Assembly: GCA_002359635.1 (NCBI GenBank)
Contig: DENJ01000111.1
Span: 20,185-59,422 of the forward strand
Source: Burkholderiales bacterium UBA2647
Lineage (GTDB): Bacteria > Pseudomonadota > Gammaproteobacteria > Burkholderiales > Burkholderiaceae_E
Length of the DNA stretch: 39,238 nucleotides
Direction: 5' to 3'
Shown: one piece after another, positions 16,853-24,040 of the stretch
Position numbering within the stretch: position 1 is the stretch's first letter
How the letters are laid out: each line of letters begins with the position of its first letter
Notes under the pieces: generated by a model
Databases searched by the model: none
What the model saw: only the letters and a program-made list of their open reading frames with translations
Told to the model about the DNA's origin: nothing
Translations under genes and position numbers: made by a program

Positions 16853-18087
16853 CTGCGCCCCGCAAGGATTGAATCGATGATCGCAAGTTGCTTGGGCAAG
16901 CAAACAGATCGCAGGTCATAGTTTTCCTTGGCAGTCTCTCTTGCCCGCTTTCGAATGCCACGAAAGCTACCCGGATCGGATAGGGCAAGCGTCACAGCAT
17001 TTGCAATCGATTCATGGTCAAAGAAATCAACCAAAAGTCCGTTGACTTCGTTTTCGATAACCTCACGCACGGGGCCTGTGTCACTGCCAACAACCAGGCA
17101 ACCGGTCGACAGGGCCTCAATACAACTCCACGACAAAACAAAAGGGTAGGTCAGGTAGACATGACAGCTCGAAACCTGAAGCAATTGCGTGAATACGGGA
17201 TAGGGAAGATTGCCGAGAAAATGGACACGCTGCATGTCTAGGCTTGATTTAACCTCGTCGAGAAAGATTTGCTTCCATGTCTTTCCCTCTGGCGCTTTGG
17301 CACCGTAGCTTACACCGTCACCACCAACAATCAGCGCACGTGCTCTTGGTCGGGCGGCTAATATTTTTGGCAGCGCTCGCATGAAGACATGATATCCGCG
17401 GTAAGGCTCAAGATTCCGATTCACAAAGGTGATCAATTCATCCTTTGCAGTGAGCGAAAAACTTTCCCCTGTTTCCCTTCTGAGGGTGAGTTGTGCTGCG
17501 GGATTGGGCTTCAAGATCTCGCAGTCAACACCGTCAAAGATCACATGAATACGATCGTGTGCCCACTGGGGATGGCTTAGCTTTTGCCAATTTGTTGGCG
17601 ATAGACCGTAATCAGTGGATTCGAGTGCCAGAAGATTGTTTGCATTTTTGACGCGCAATCGGGCATCTTCGAAGAACCCCTCTTTTGCGAATTCCGGATC
17701 AAAACCAACATCAGTCCCCGCGGCAGCGTAATAAAACTCGAGAAATGAAAGCAATTTGGTGGTTTTCCAAACATCTTTTACAAAAAGTGCTTCACCCCAC
17801 CCAGGATGGGCAACAACCAGATCCGGCACCAGACCGCTTGCCCGCAGTTGAATCATTGCTTGGCCACAAGCTTCAGCGCGAATTACTTTTGTTTCAAATT
17901 CTGATGCAAGCGGGTGAATATTCGCGCTCGATCCTCTCGTGGGGCGATAGTGATGAAGGGTAACGCCCGGGACCGCTTGCCCGGTAATTGCTAATGCATG
18001 AACCTGATGACCCTTATTCACGAGTGCAGGTGCAAGATGTCTGAACTGACCAGGGAAATTTTGGTGAATAAATAAGATGCGAGCCAT
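16849..18087 (-). CDS. GT4 family glycosyltransferase with Glyco_trans_4_3-type N-domain
   Basis: 412 residues. It begins ARILFIHQNFPGQFRHLAPAL, the characteristic opening of the Glyco_trans_4_3 (PF12000-like) branch found in polysaccharide clusters. The C-terminal GT-B domain has FVNRNLEPYRGYHVFMRAL, ALIVGGDGVSYG and the donor-binding EX7E equivalent PFVLSWSCIEALSTGCLVVG. No signal peptide; cytosolic, using a nucleotide sugar. Given gmd and fcl start divergently 320 bp away, GDP-mannose or GDP-fucose is a plausible donor. The stop overlaps the HAD gene start (GTGA). Upstream of its ATG the DNA turns clearly AT-rich (about 18090-18140), with no strong ribosome binding site. Confidence 0.88.
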   Translation of the reverse strand: MARILFIHQNFPGQFRHLAPALVNKGHQVHALAITGQAVPGVTLHHYRPTRGSSANIHPLASEFETKVIRAEACGQAMIQLRASGLVPDLVVAHPGWGEALFVKDVWKTTKLLSFLEFYYAAAGTDVGFDPEFAKEGFFEDARLRVKNANNLLALESTDYGLSPTNWQKLSHPQWAHDRIHVIFDGVDCEILKPNPAAQLTLRRETGESFSLTAKDELITFVNRNLEPYRGYHVFMRALPKILAARPRARALIVGGDGVSYGAKAPEGKTWKQIFLDEVKSSLDMQRVHFLGNLPYPVFTQLLQVSSCHVYLTYPFVLSWSCIEALSTGCLVVGSDTGPVREVIENEVNGLLVDFFDHESIANAVTLALSDPGSFRGIRKRARETAKENYDLRSVCLPKQLAIIDSILAGRR

Positions 18088-18407
18088 CGCTTAGACAGTT
18101 AATACGATTAAATGAATATAAATATTATCAATGGATCTCGATGTTTATTGTAGACGTACTTTTAGGCCTTGGTCGTGCCGACCTGAGTAAATTCGCAGAC
18201 TTCCCGCAGCAACCCACGAACCGAAAAAGGGCAGTGACGGGCGTAACCACTGCCGGCATTGCGCCTCTTTTTCCGTCGTCGGCAGAATCGCTTTGCCAAT
18301 GTCGCAGGCCACTTAGGTTAAGATCGGACCATGCGTGATGATCCTCCCGCAGACGATGTTTTTGGTCCCCTCAGTATGGGATGATTGTTTTTGAGTAATT
18401 TAAATCA
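18088..18407. other. Divergent intergenic region between the GT4 gene and gmd, with a hairpin
   Basis: 320 bases without a supported gene. The first 50 bases are AT-rich and probably hold the GT4 promoter. The rest has a higher GC content, and 18230-18254 forms a stem GGCAGTG / CACTGCC with an 11-base loop, extended outward by imperfect pairing of CGAAAAAG with CTTTTTCCG (about 18222-18275). This could be an RNA structure in the gmd leader or a terminator of an unseen transcript. The gmd start has no clear Shine-Dalgarno sequence. Confidence 0.5.
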
Positions 18408-19535
18408 ATGAACGAAACAAAAGTAGCGCTCATCACCGGGATCACAGGTCAGGATGGCTCGTATTTGGCCGAATTTCTTCTCGAAAAAGGTTATGTTGTT
18501 CACGGCATCAAACGTCGTGCTTCCTTGTTCAATACCGAGAGGGTCGATCACCTGTACCAAGACCCTCAAATCAGTCACCGAAATTTCGTGCTTCATTATG
18601 GCGACTTGTCGGACAGCACAAATTTAATCCGGATCATTCAAACCACGCAACCTGATGAAATCTATAATCTCGGTGCGCAGTCACACGTGGCCGTCAGTTT
18701 TGAATCCCCTGAATACACTGCCGATGTCGACGCCCTTGGCGCATTACGACTGCTTGAGGCGATTAGGATTCTCGGGCTGTCGCACAAAAGCAGGTTTTAT
18801 CAAGCCTCAACCTCAGAGCTTTTCGGTAAGGTGGTCGAAATCCCTCAGCGTGAAACGACCCCTTTTTACCCGCGCAGTCCTTATGCAGTAGCAAAACTTT
18901 ACGCTTATTGGATCACGGTCAACTACAGAGAGGCTTATGGCATTTACGCCTGTAACGGCATTCTTTTTAACCATGAATCGCCTCGTCGTGGCGAAACTTT
19001 CGTGACCCGAAAAATTACCCGTGGGCTCTCAAACATCGCACTCGGGCTGGAAAATTGCCTCTACATGGGAAATATCTCTGCTTTGCGCGATTGGGGGCAT
19101 GCGAAGGACTACGTTCGCATGCAATGGTTGATGCTTCAGCAGGCGTCACCCGAAGACTTTGTGATCGCAACGGGCCTTCAGGTAACCGTTCGAGAGTTTA
19201 TCAAGAGAGCGGCAAAAAAGCTTGGTGTTGACATGGCGTTTTCCGGCGAGGGCGTTAGCGAAGTCGGGGTGGTATCCCGCATCCATGGTGAACTCACACC
19301 AGGGATGAAAGTCGGCGACACGATTGTTCGCATTGATCCCCGGTACTATAGGCCAACGGAGGTCGAGACGCTATTAGGTGACCCGAGTAAAGCGAAGGAA
19401 ATGCTGGGTTGGGTACCCGAAATTACCCTCGACGACATGATTGATGAAATGATTCGTTCTGATCTAAATATTGCAAGACAACATGCTTTGCTTCGGGAGC
19501 ATGGATTTGGTTCGCCCGTGTCCAGAGAAGACTAA
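18408..19535 (+). CDS. gmd: GDP-mannose 4,6-dehydratase
   Basis: 375 residues, standard length. Converts GDP-D-mannose to GDP-4-keto-6-deoxy-D-mannose with bound NADP+. The Rossmann motif ALITGITGQDGSYLAEFLLE is N-terminal, followed by GIKRRASLFNTERVDHL (NADP specificity), the Thr/Ser-Glu pair ASTSELFGKV, the catalytic YAVAKLYAYW, and FNHESPRRGETFVTRKITR for GDP-sugar binding. It is an SDR-extended enzyme. The next gene, fcl, starts one base before this stop ends (TAATG), so both steps to GDP-L-fucose are coupled. This supports fucose (or a related 6-deoxyhexose such as colitose or rhamnose) in a surface glycan. Confidence 0.97.
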   Translation: MNETKVALITGITGQDGSYLAEFLLEKGYVVHGIKRRASLFNTERVDHLYQDPQISHRNFVLHYGDLSDSTNLIRIIQTTQPDEIYNLGAQSHVAVSFESPEYTADVDALGALRLLEAIRILGLSHKSRFYQASTSELFGKVVEIPQRETTPFYPRSPYAVAKLYAYWITVNYREAYGIYACNGILFNHESPRRGETFVTRKITRGLSNIALGLENCLYMGNISALRDWGHAKDYVRMQWLMLQQASPEDFVIATGLQVTVREFIKRAAKKLGVDMAFSGEGVSEVGVVSRIHGELTPGMKVGDTIVRIDPRYYRPTEVETLLGDPSKAKEMLGWVPEITLDDMIDEMIRSDLNIARQHALLREHGFGSPVSRED

Positions 19536-20536
19536 TGATTTCGAGTTCGACGCGCATTTATGTTGCAGGCCACCGTGGCATGGTTGGTGCTGCGGTCGCT
19601 CGAAGATTCCAAGCACTGGGTTATCAGAATCTGCTCCTCAGAACGCGATCAGAGCTCGATTTGACGGACTCGGTGGCAGTCAAGTCTTTTTTCGACCAAA
19701 CAAAACCTGAACTTGTTGTGATTGCTGCAGCCCGTGTCGGCGGGATTGTCGCAAACAACAGCTACCCGGCTGACTTTATTCGCGACAACCTGCAAATTCA
19801 GACCAATGTGATTCATAACGCCTTTGAATATGGCGCTAATCGCGTCTTGTTTCTTGGCTCTTCATGCATTTACCCAAGGCAAGCCGCACAACCCATTCAT
19901 GAGGCCGCATTATTGACCGGGCCACTTGAGCCCACCAATCGCGCCTATGCGCTTGCGAAGATCGCAGGTATTGAGATGTGTTGGAGTTACAACCGTCAAT
20001 TCAAAGGTCAGGGGCGCACGACTTTTTTGGCTGCGATGCCCACCAATCTATACGGACCTGGAGATAATTATCATCCTGAGAACAGTCATGTGATTCCGGG
20101 GCTGATTCGACGATTTCATGAGGCAAAACTTTCCTCGGCGGCCACCGTCACCGTATGGGGTAGTGGTACGCCAAGGCGGGAGTTTATGCATGCCGATGAC
20201 ATGGCGGCGGCATGCGTTCATTTGTTGTTGCTGGAAGACTCACAATGGTCAGGTTTAATTGCTGACGATCGCAATGATGGCGAACCACCCGTTGTCAATA
20301 TTGGCGTTGGCGAGGACGTAAGCATCGCTGAACTCGCATCATTGATTGCTAACGTCGTCGGCTTCAAGGGGAGCATCGAATTTGATCGTCGCCGACCCGA
20401 TGGAACCATGCGAAAGTTGATGTCGATTCAAAAACTTTCGTCCATCTATCACGCTACACCGAGAACACTTCAATTGGGGCTCGAACAAACCTACAGACTG
20501 TTTCAAGAGGATGAGCCAAGGCTGGCAAAGCGGTGA
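19535..20536 (+). CDS. fcl: GDP-L-fucose synthase (GDP-4-keto-6-deoxymannose epimerase/reductase)
   Basis: 333 residues. Epimerises C3 and C5 of the gmd product and reduces C4 with NADPH, giving GDP-L-fucose. Motifs: Rossmann YVAGHRGMVGAAVARRF, AARVGGIVANNSYPADFI, FLGSSCIYPRQAAQP with the catalytic Ser-Cys, YALAKIAGIEMCW (Tyr-xxx-Lys) and MPTNLYGPGDNYHPENSHV. The end carries a short extra tail (ETYRLF-like helix, then EDEPRLAKR). It overlaps gmd by one base. There is no fucosyltransferase next to it on the same strand; the divergent GT4 at 16849 is the nearest candidate. Confidence 0.96.
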   Translation: MISSSTRIYVAGHRGMVGAAVARRFQALGYQNLLLRTRSELDLTDSVAVKSFFDQTKPELVVIAAARVGGIVANNSYPADFIRDNLQIQTNVIHNAFEYGANRVLFLGSSCIYPRQAAQPIHEAALLTGPLEPTNRAYALAKIAGIEMCWSYNRQFKGQGRTTFLAAMPTNLYGPGDNYHPENSHVIPGLIRRFHEAKLSSAATVTVWGSGTPRREFMHADDMAAACVHLLLLEDSQWSGLIADDRNDGEPPVVNIGVGEDVSIAELASLIANVVGFKGSIEFDRRRPDGTMRKLMSIQKLSSIYHATPRTLQLGLEQTYRLFQEDEPRLAKR

Positions 20537-20650
20537 CAGCTTAGGTCCACTGAACTGGCGCTTGCTAGCGCGCATTAAGACCCCTGGCAAAGGCGCAAGC
20601 GATGCGTTTCCCCACCTGTGGCAGAGAATTTGTAATACCATCCGTCGGAA

Positions 20651-20660
20651 CTTGCGCAAG
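20651..20660. repeat. Perfect 10-bp palindrome upstream of tRNA-Gly
   Basis: CTTGCGCAAG lies 12 bases before the tRNA 5' end, in the 136-bp spacer after fcl. It may be a processing or protein-binding site, or chance. Confidence 0.3.
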
Positions 20661-20672
20661 CACAAGGCCATA

Positions 20673-20746
20673 GCGGGCATAGTTCAATGGTAGAACGGCG
20701 GCTTCCCAAGCCTCAGATACGGGTTCGATCCCCGTTGCCCGCTCCA
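20673..20746 (+). tRNA. tRNA-Gly (anticodon CCC)
   Basis: 74 bases with an encoded CCA end. Acceptor stem GCGGGCA/TGCCCGC pairs fully; D arm GTTC-AATGGTA-GAAC; T arm ACGGG-TTCGATC-CCCGT. The anticodon loop TTCCCAA gives CCC, reading GGG. The anticodon stem GCGGC/GCCTC has a C-U mismatch at the 28-42 pair, with four pairs left. The gene ends 4 bases before the stop codon of the convergent H-NS gene. Confidence 0.95.
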
Positions 20747-20750
20747 GCAA

Positions 20751-21170
20751 TCAATGTTCCGGTAACTCAGCCGAAAAATGTACTGGTAACGCAGCCGCAG
20801 CTTTGTTGATTAAGAATTCTTCTTTTGTCCTTCCTTGATCAAGCAAGGTTTTTAACCAAACAGGAGGTTTTCCGCGTCCCGTCCAAGTTTGACCCGAAAG
20901 CTCATCGCGGTATTTTGGGGGAACCGGAGGCCGTGCCGCTCCAGCTTTTTTCGGCTTCGGTGTTTTGCTGCCGCTGGCAGGTTTGCTGCGACCGGTTTTG
21001 ACCGGAGAAACTTTCAAGTCTTCAATGCTTAGGTTTAATTTTTTCATTAAGGCATTGACTTGTGCGACAGCCTTAATCTTCTTGGCATCGCGGCCAGCCT
21101 CTAATTTCTTGGCCTGTTCCTGAAGTTTCTGGATTTGTTTTTGAATACTTTCGTAAGACAGTCGAGCCAT
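20751..21170 (-). CDS. H-NS family nucleoid protein
   Basis: 139 residues from the ATG at 21170, which has AGAGG at good spacing; the open frame to 21215 adds residues unlike H-NS. The N-terminal oligomerisation coiled coil is SIQKQIQKLQEQAKKLEAG, the linker is Lys/Pro/Ser-rich (about 60-95), and the C-terminal AT-hook-like DNA-binding domain is YRDELSGQTWTGRGKPPVWL, the hallmark of beta-proteobacterial H-NS (BpH3-type). It silences AT-rich and horizontally acquired DNA. The C-terminal extension after TKEEFL is a few residues longer than usual. It is divergent from a CBS-domain gene with an 85-bp shared promoter region. TTTATA at 21204-21209 (TATAAA on the minus strand) could be its -10. Confidence 0.94.
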   Translation of the reverse strand: MARLSYESIQKQIQKLQEQAKKLEAGRDAKKIKAVAQVNALMKKLNLSIEDLKVSPVKTGRSKPASGSKTPKPKKAGAARPPVPPKYRDELSGQTWTGRGKPPVWLKTLLDQGRTKEEFLINKAAAALPVHFSAELPEH

Positions 21171-21255
21171 ATTTGCCTCTTGATGTGGTTTGCACGAAAT
21201 AACTTTATACGCCACTGTATTTAATCACCACTTTATCGTATTTTGGAGTCATTGT

Positions 21256-21669
21256 ATGAAAACTGTTGCTGAAGTTCTCGCCGAAAAGACGTTCGGCTTG
21301 ATCCACACAAAACCAGAGGTTACCGTGAAAGAGGCCATGGGCCTGATGATCGAGAAACATATTCATTGTTTAGTGGTTTACGACGCAGATGAAATGTGCG
21401 GGATTATTTCCGATCGTGACTACGCCCATAAAATCGTGGCTAAAGGCCTTGATCCAGAACAGGTCAAAGTCGGCGATATCATGACGCGAAAAGTGATTAC
21501 CATTGATCGCGCCGCAACAATGACCGATTGCATGAAGATTATGTCGGAACATCGTTTCCGCCATTTGCCAGTGGCACAAGAAGGCAAGGTGATTGGTATG
21601 ATTTCTATGACCGACGTCATGCGTGTCATGATGGCTGCCGAAGACAGTGATCAAGAATGGCAAATGTAG
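21256..21669 (+). CDS. Two-CBS-domain regulatory protein
   Basis: 137 residues from the ATG at 21256, preceded by TTGGAG at 8 bases; an earlier in-frame start at 21190 has no such site. Consists almost only of two CBS motifs: first about residues 10-62 (TVKEAMGLMIEKHIHCLVVYD ending GIISDRDYAHKIV), second about 72-128 (VGDIMTRKVITIDRAATMTD, then MISMTDVMRVMM). CBS pairs bind adenosine ligands such as AMP, ATP or NAD and regulate a partner; free-standing CBS proteins are common in beta-proteobacteria. Cytosolic. The divergent neighbour is H-NS. Partner unknown. Confidence 0.93.
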   Translation: MKTVAEVLAEKTFGLIHTKPEVTVKEAMGLMIEKHIHCLVVYDADEMCGIISDRDYAHKIVAKGLDPEQVKVGDIMTRKVITIDRAATMTDCMKIMSEHRFRHLPVAQEGKVIGMISMTDVMRVMMAAEDSDQEWQM

Positions 21670-21685
21670 GCAATGCTAGGGAAAG

Positions 21686-21724
21686 CGGCATGGCAACTCG
21701 GCATGGCAACGCGGCATGGGAACT
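21686..21724. repeat. 13-bp tandem repeat, three copies, after the CBS gene
   Basis: Units 21686-21698, 21699-21711 and 21712-21724 read CGGCATGGCAACT, CGGCATGGCAACG and CGGCATGGGAACT. The array starts 16 bases after the CBS-protein stop and lies about 120 bases upstream of the RodZ-like gene. Confidence 0.9.
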
Positions 21725-21747
21725 GTTGGCTGGATGCCGCACAAACT

Positions 21748-21776
21748 TTGGCCAAGTCGAGGCTTTTGTGTAGTAT
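21748..21776 (+). promoter_or_regulatory. Candidate sigma-70 promoter for the RodZ-like gene
   Basis: TTGGCC (21748-21753), 17-base spacer, TAGTAT (21771-21776), then 71 bases to the ATG at 21848. Spacing is ideal and each hexamer fits partly. Confidence 0.4.
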
Positions 21777-21847
21777 CAAGCAGGTGTCGCGGTCTGAGTC
21801 AATTTCCGGTCCTGCGGCGTTGAGCATAAAACAATCCAAAACAACGC

Positions 21848-23080
21848 ATGGCTTCATCGATTAACGGAGAGTTACTCAAAGCGGCGCGATTGAGGCGAGG
21901 CCTCTCTCTTGCGTCCTGGGCGCGCGAGCTGATGGTTTCTGAGACCCAGCTTCGCTCGCTTGAAGAAGGCATGGACCGTGGGTTTTACAACGACAACCAT
22001 CGGGTGCAGATCGCGCAGAAATATGCGACCGTTCTCGGCGTTGAAACGACAGCCCTTTTCGCCTCGCTGCGCAAAACCGATGGCGGCGCACGCCTGACCC
22101 AAGGACCGATAAGCGCTTCAAGTGTTGATGGCGCAAGGTTAAAGCAAGAGGATGTTTCGTTCGCTCTGGCAAGGGCACATGAGGGCACTGGCGATTTGCG
22201 ACGTTCACAGCTTGGCGCTCGCAGCAGGCAGGCGCGCACCGAGTACTGGCTTGCCGGTGTTGTACTTGCTGGTCTCGCGGTTTGGTTCAGCGTCGATGCT
22301 TGGCAACATCACCGAGGTGGGCAGCGGACCGATCCCTTGGCCGTGGTCGAAAAGCGCCTTGATGACCCGCCAAGCGCCCTCAATGCCAGGCCTGTTGAGT
22401 TGGCCACGGGCGGGAAGCTTGACCTCGCGCTTGCCAAGCCAAGTGAGCTTGATTACCCCCAACCCTTTGTGAACAAACCAAGCGATAGCAAGGGGACTGT
22501 GCCGGCCAATTCGAATGCTGCAAGAGATCGGAGTCCAACCAGGGCCGATCACCACGCGAAAGTGGCTGAGCCAAGACCAAGCGTGGGCAAAGAATTGCGA
22601 TATCCCGACCGAAAAGCAATTGCTGAGGCGAGTATTCAGGGCTTTCAGTCATCTCAGCACACCGGGGCGCCTTCAGGCGTAACATCAGGCACACTGTCAG
22701 GCGCAACATCAGGCACAACAACAGTCGCCGGTAGGATCGCTGATTCGCCGACGGGTGGACCAGCGTCAAGAGAACTCGATCTTTGTGAGGTATCAGACCG
22801 GATGGCAAGCGTTGTCGTCCCGGTTAGCCGCCTGAAAAATACACCTTATGTGCATGTCGCATCAGGCGTGAATCAAAAAGTTTGCGTGCGCAGTGCTGAT
22901 GGACGTGTTGAGCGCTTGAATCTGTCGGCAAATGAAGCACGATCGATATTTGGCAAAGCGCCCTTTACCGTCGTTATCGAACAGCCTTCATCGGTTGAAA
23001 TTTTCTATCTCGGCGCTCGAGTGCGGCATAACGGTGAGTCGCGGGTTCTGAAGATTGTCGATCCTGACCCGATTTCCTAG
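21848..23080 (+). CDS. RodZ-like membrane protein with N-terminal helix-turn-helix
   Basis: 410 residues. Residues 5-70 are an HTH like RodZ's (LLKAARLRRGLSLASWARELMVSETQL), with a long linker, then one membrane segment (YWLAGVVLAGLAVWFSVDAW, near 131-150), a disordered Pro/Ser/Thr-rich periplasmic linker (about 155-310) with a 4-copy SG-T repeat, and a C-terminal domain (about 318-405) whose ending GKAPFTVVIEQPSSVEIFYLG resembles the DUF4115 domain of RodZ. RodZ links MreB to the cell-wall elongasome. Here the usual neighbours (ispG, hisS, pilus genes) are absent. Two Cys (LDLCEVSDRM and QKVCVRS) could form a disulfide in the periplasm. So it may be a paralogue with another role. No clear Shine-Dalgarno sequence. 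Confidence 0.8.
   Translation: MASSINGELLKAARLRRGLSLASWARELMVSETQLRSLEEGMDRGFYNDNHRVQIAQKYATVLGVETTALFASLRKTDGGARLTQGPISASSVDGARLKQEDVSFALARAHEGTGDLRRSQLGARSRQARTEYWLAGVVLAGLAVWFSVDAWQHHRGGQRTDPLAVVEKRLDDPPSALNARPVELATGGKLDLALAKPSELDYPQPFVNKPSDSKGTVPANSNAARDRSPTRADHHAKVAEPRPSVGKELRYPDRKAIAEASIQGFQSSQHTGAPSGVTSGTLSGATSGTTTVAGRIADSPTGGPASRELDLCEVSDRMASVVVPVSRLKNTPYVHVASGVNQKVCVRSADGRVERLNLSANEARSIFGKAPFTVVIEQPSSVEIFYLGARVRHNGESRVLKIVDPDPIS
22673..22720 (+). repeat. 12-bp in-frame tandem repeat, four copies, in the RodZ-like linker
   Basis: Units at 22673, 22685, 22697 and 22709 start TCAGGC and encode SGVT, SGTL, SGAT and SGTT. As multiples of three they can expand or shrink without breaking the frame, changing periplasmic linker length. 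Confidence 0.85.
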
Positions 23081-23094
23081 CACAGCGTCGCGCC

Positions 23095-24027
23095 ATGTTG
23101 GTGGGCTATAGCTACGATCCGATTTACGCCCGTCATGATATGGGCGAGGGTCATCCTGAGTGTCCTGAGCGCGTGCAGCTGATTGATGCGCATTTAAGAT
23201 CGATCGGTTTGCTTGAACAATTAACAAGTTTTAGCGCCAAGCCTGCAGAGCGCGAGGATGTGTTGCTTGCCCACGAAGAAAGCTATGTGGATCGGGTCTT
23301 TGCGCTTGCCCCGCAGGCCCGAGAAAGTGTTCAACTTGATGCCGACACCGCCATGAATGAAGCGAGCCTGCCCGCGGTTTTGATGGCGGTAGGTGCGGCG
23401 ATTGCCGCGGTTAACCATGTTATCGATGGCCGCTTGAACCGGGCTTTTTGCAATATACGACCCCCTGGCCATCACGCTGAATCAAATCGTGCGATGGGTT
23501 TTTGTATTTTCAACAGTATTGCCGTTGCGGCGCGTTACGCTTGTATGGTTCGCAATCTAGAACGTATTGCGATTGTTGATTGGGATGTTCATCACGGCAA
23601 CGGCACCGAGGAAATACTCGCCGGGGATTCGCGGGTATTCATGGCGCACAGTTTTCAGTCGCCGCTCTATCCGTATAGCGGTGTTGAAGCGCTTGGAAAT
23701 AATAGCTGTAACATGCCTTTGCCCCCTTACTCAGACGGTTCGAAATTTCGAGAGCGTTGGACCAAGGAAGCGATTCCTGCGCTCGAAGCATTCAATCCGG
23801 AACTGATATTGATTTCAGCAGGGTTTGACGCTCATCGTGATGATCCCTTGGCACAGCTCAACTGGACTGAGAAAGACTTCACTTGGGCCACTGAGCAATT
23901 ACACCAACTTTCCCTTCGCACTGCTGCCCAAGGACGGATCGTGTCACTGCTTGAAGGGGGCTACAACCTGAAGGCACTTACCTTGTCAGTTGAAGCGCAT
24001 ATTCGGGGTTTACTGGCAAACCAGTGA
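23095..24027 (+). CDS. Histone-deacetylase-family zinc hydrolase
   Basis: 310 residues, full length for the bacterial class II HDAC-like family. Zinc-site and active-site motifs: MGEGHPECPERVQLI, FCNIRPPGHHAESNRAMGFC (His-His pair), IVDWDVHHGNGTEEIL (Asp and His zinc ligands) and LISAGFDAHRDDPLAQ (second zinc Asp). Removes acetyl groups from lysine side chains or small acetylamines such as acetylpolyamines; the substrate of the branch with this ending is mostly unknown. It begins 14 bases after the RodZ-like stop, so probably co-transcribed. Its stop is 13 bases from the convergent fbp stop. Confidence 0.93.
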   Translation: MLVGYSYDPIYARHDMGEGHPECPERVQLIDAHLRSIGLLEQLTSFSAKPAEREDVLLAHEESYVDRVFALAPQARESVQLDADTAMNEASLPAVLMAVGAAIAAVNHVIDGRLNRAFCNIRPPGHHAESNRAMGFCIFNSIAVAARYACMVRNLERIAIVDWDVHHGNGTEEILAGDSRVFMAHSFQSPLYPYSGVEALGNNSCNMPLPPYSDGSKFRERWTKEAIPALEAFNPELILISAGFDAHRDDPLAQLNWTEKDFTWATEQLHQLSLRTAAQGRIVSLLEGGYNLKALTLSVEAHIRGLLANQ

Positions 24028-24040
24028 TGAGGCCTTGTAT

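Noticed and set aside
18141..18338. 65-codon ORF in the GT4-gmd spacer
   Set aside because: No ribosome binding site, and its second half overlaps the hairpin; reads as chance.
20651..20660. Palindrome CTTGCGCAAG as a tRNA promoter element
   Set aside because: Too short and without a -35/-10 pair at useful spacing; kept only as a low-confidence feature.
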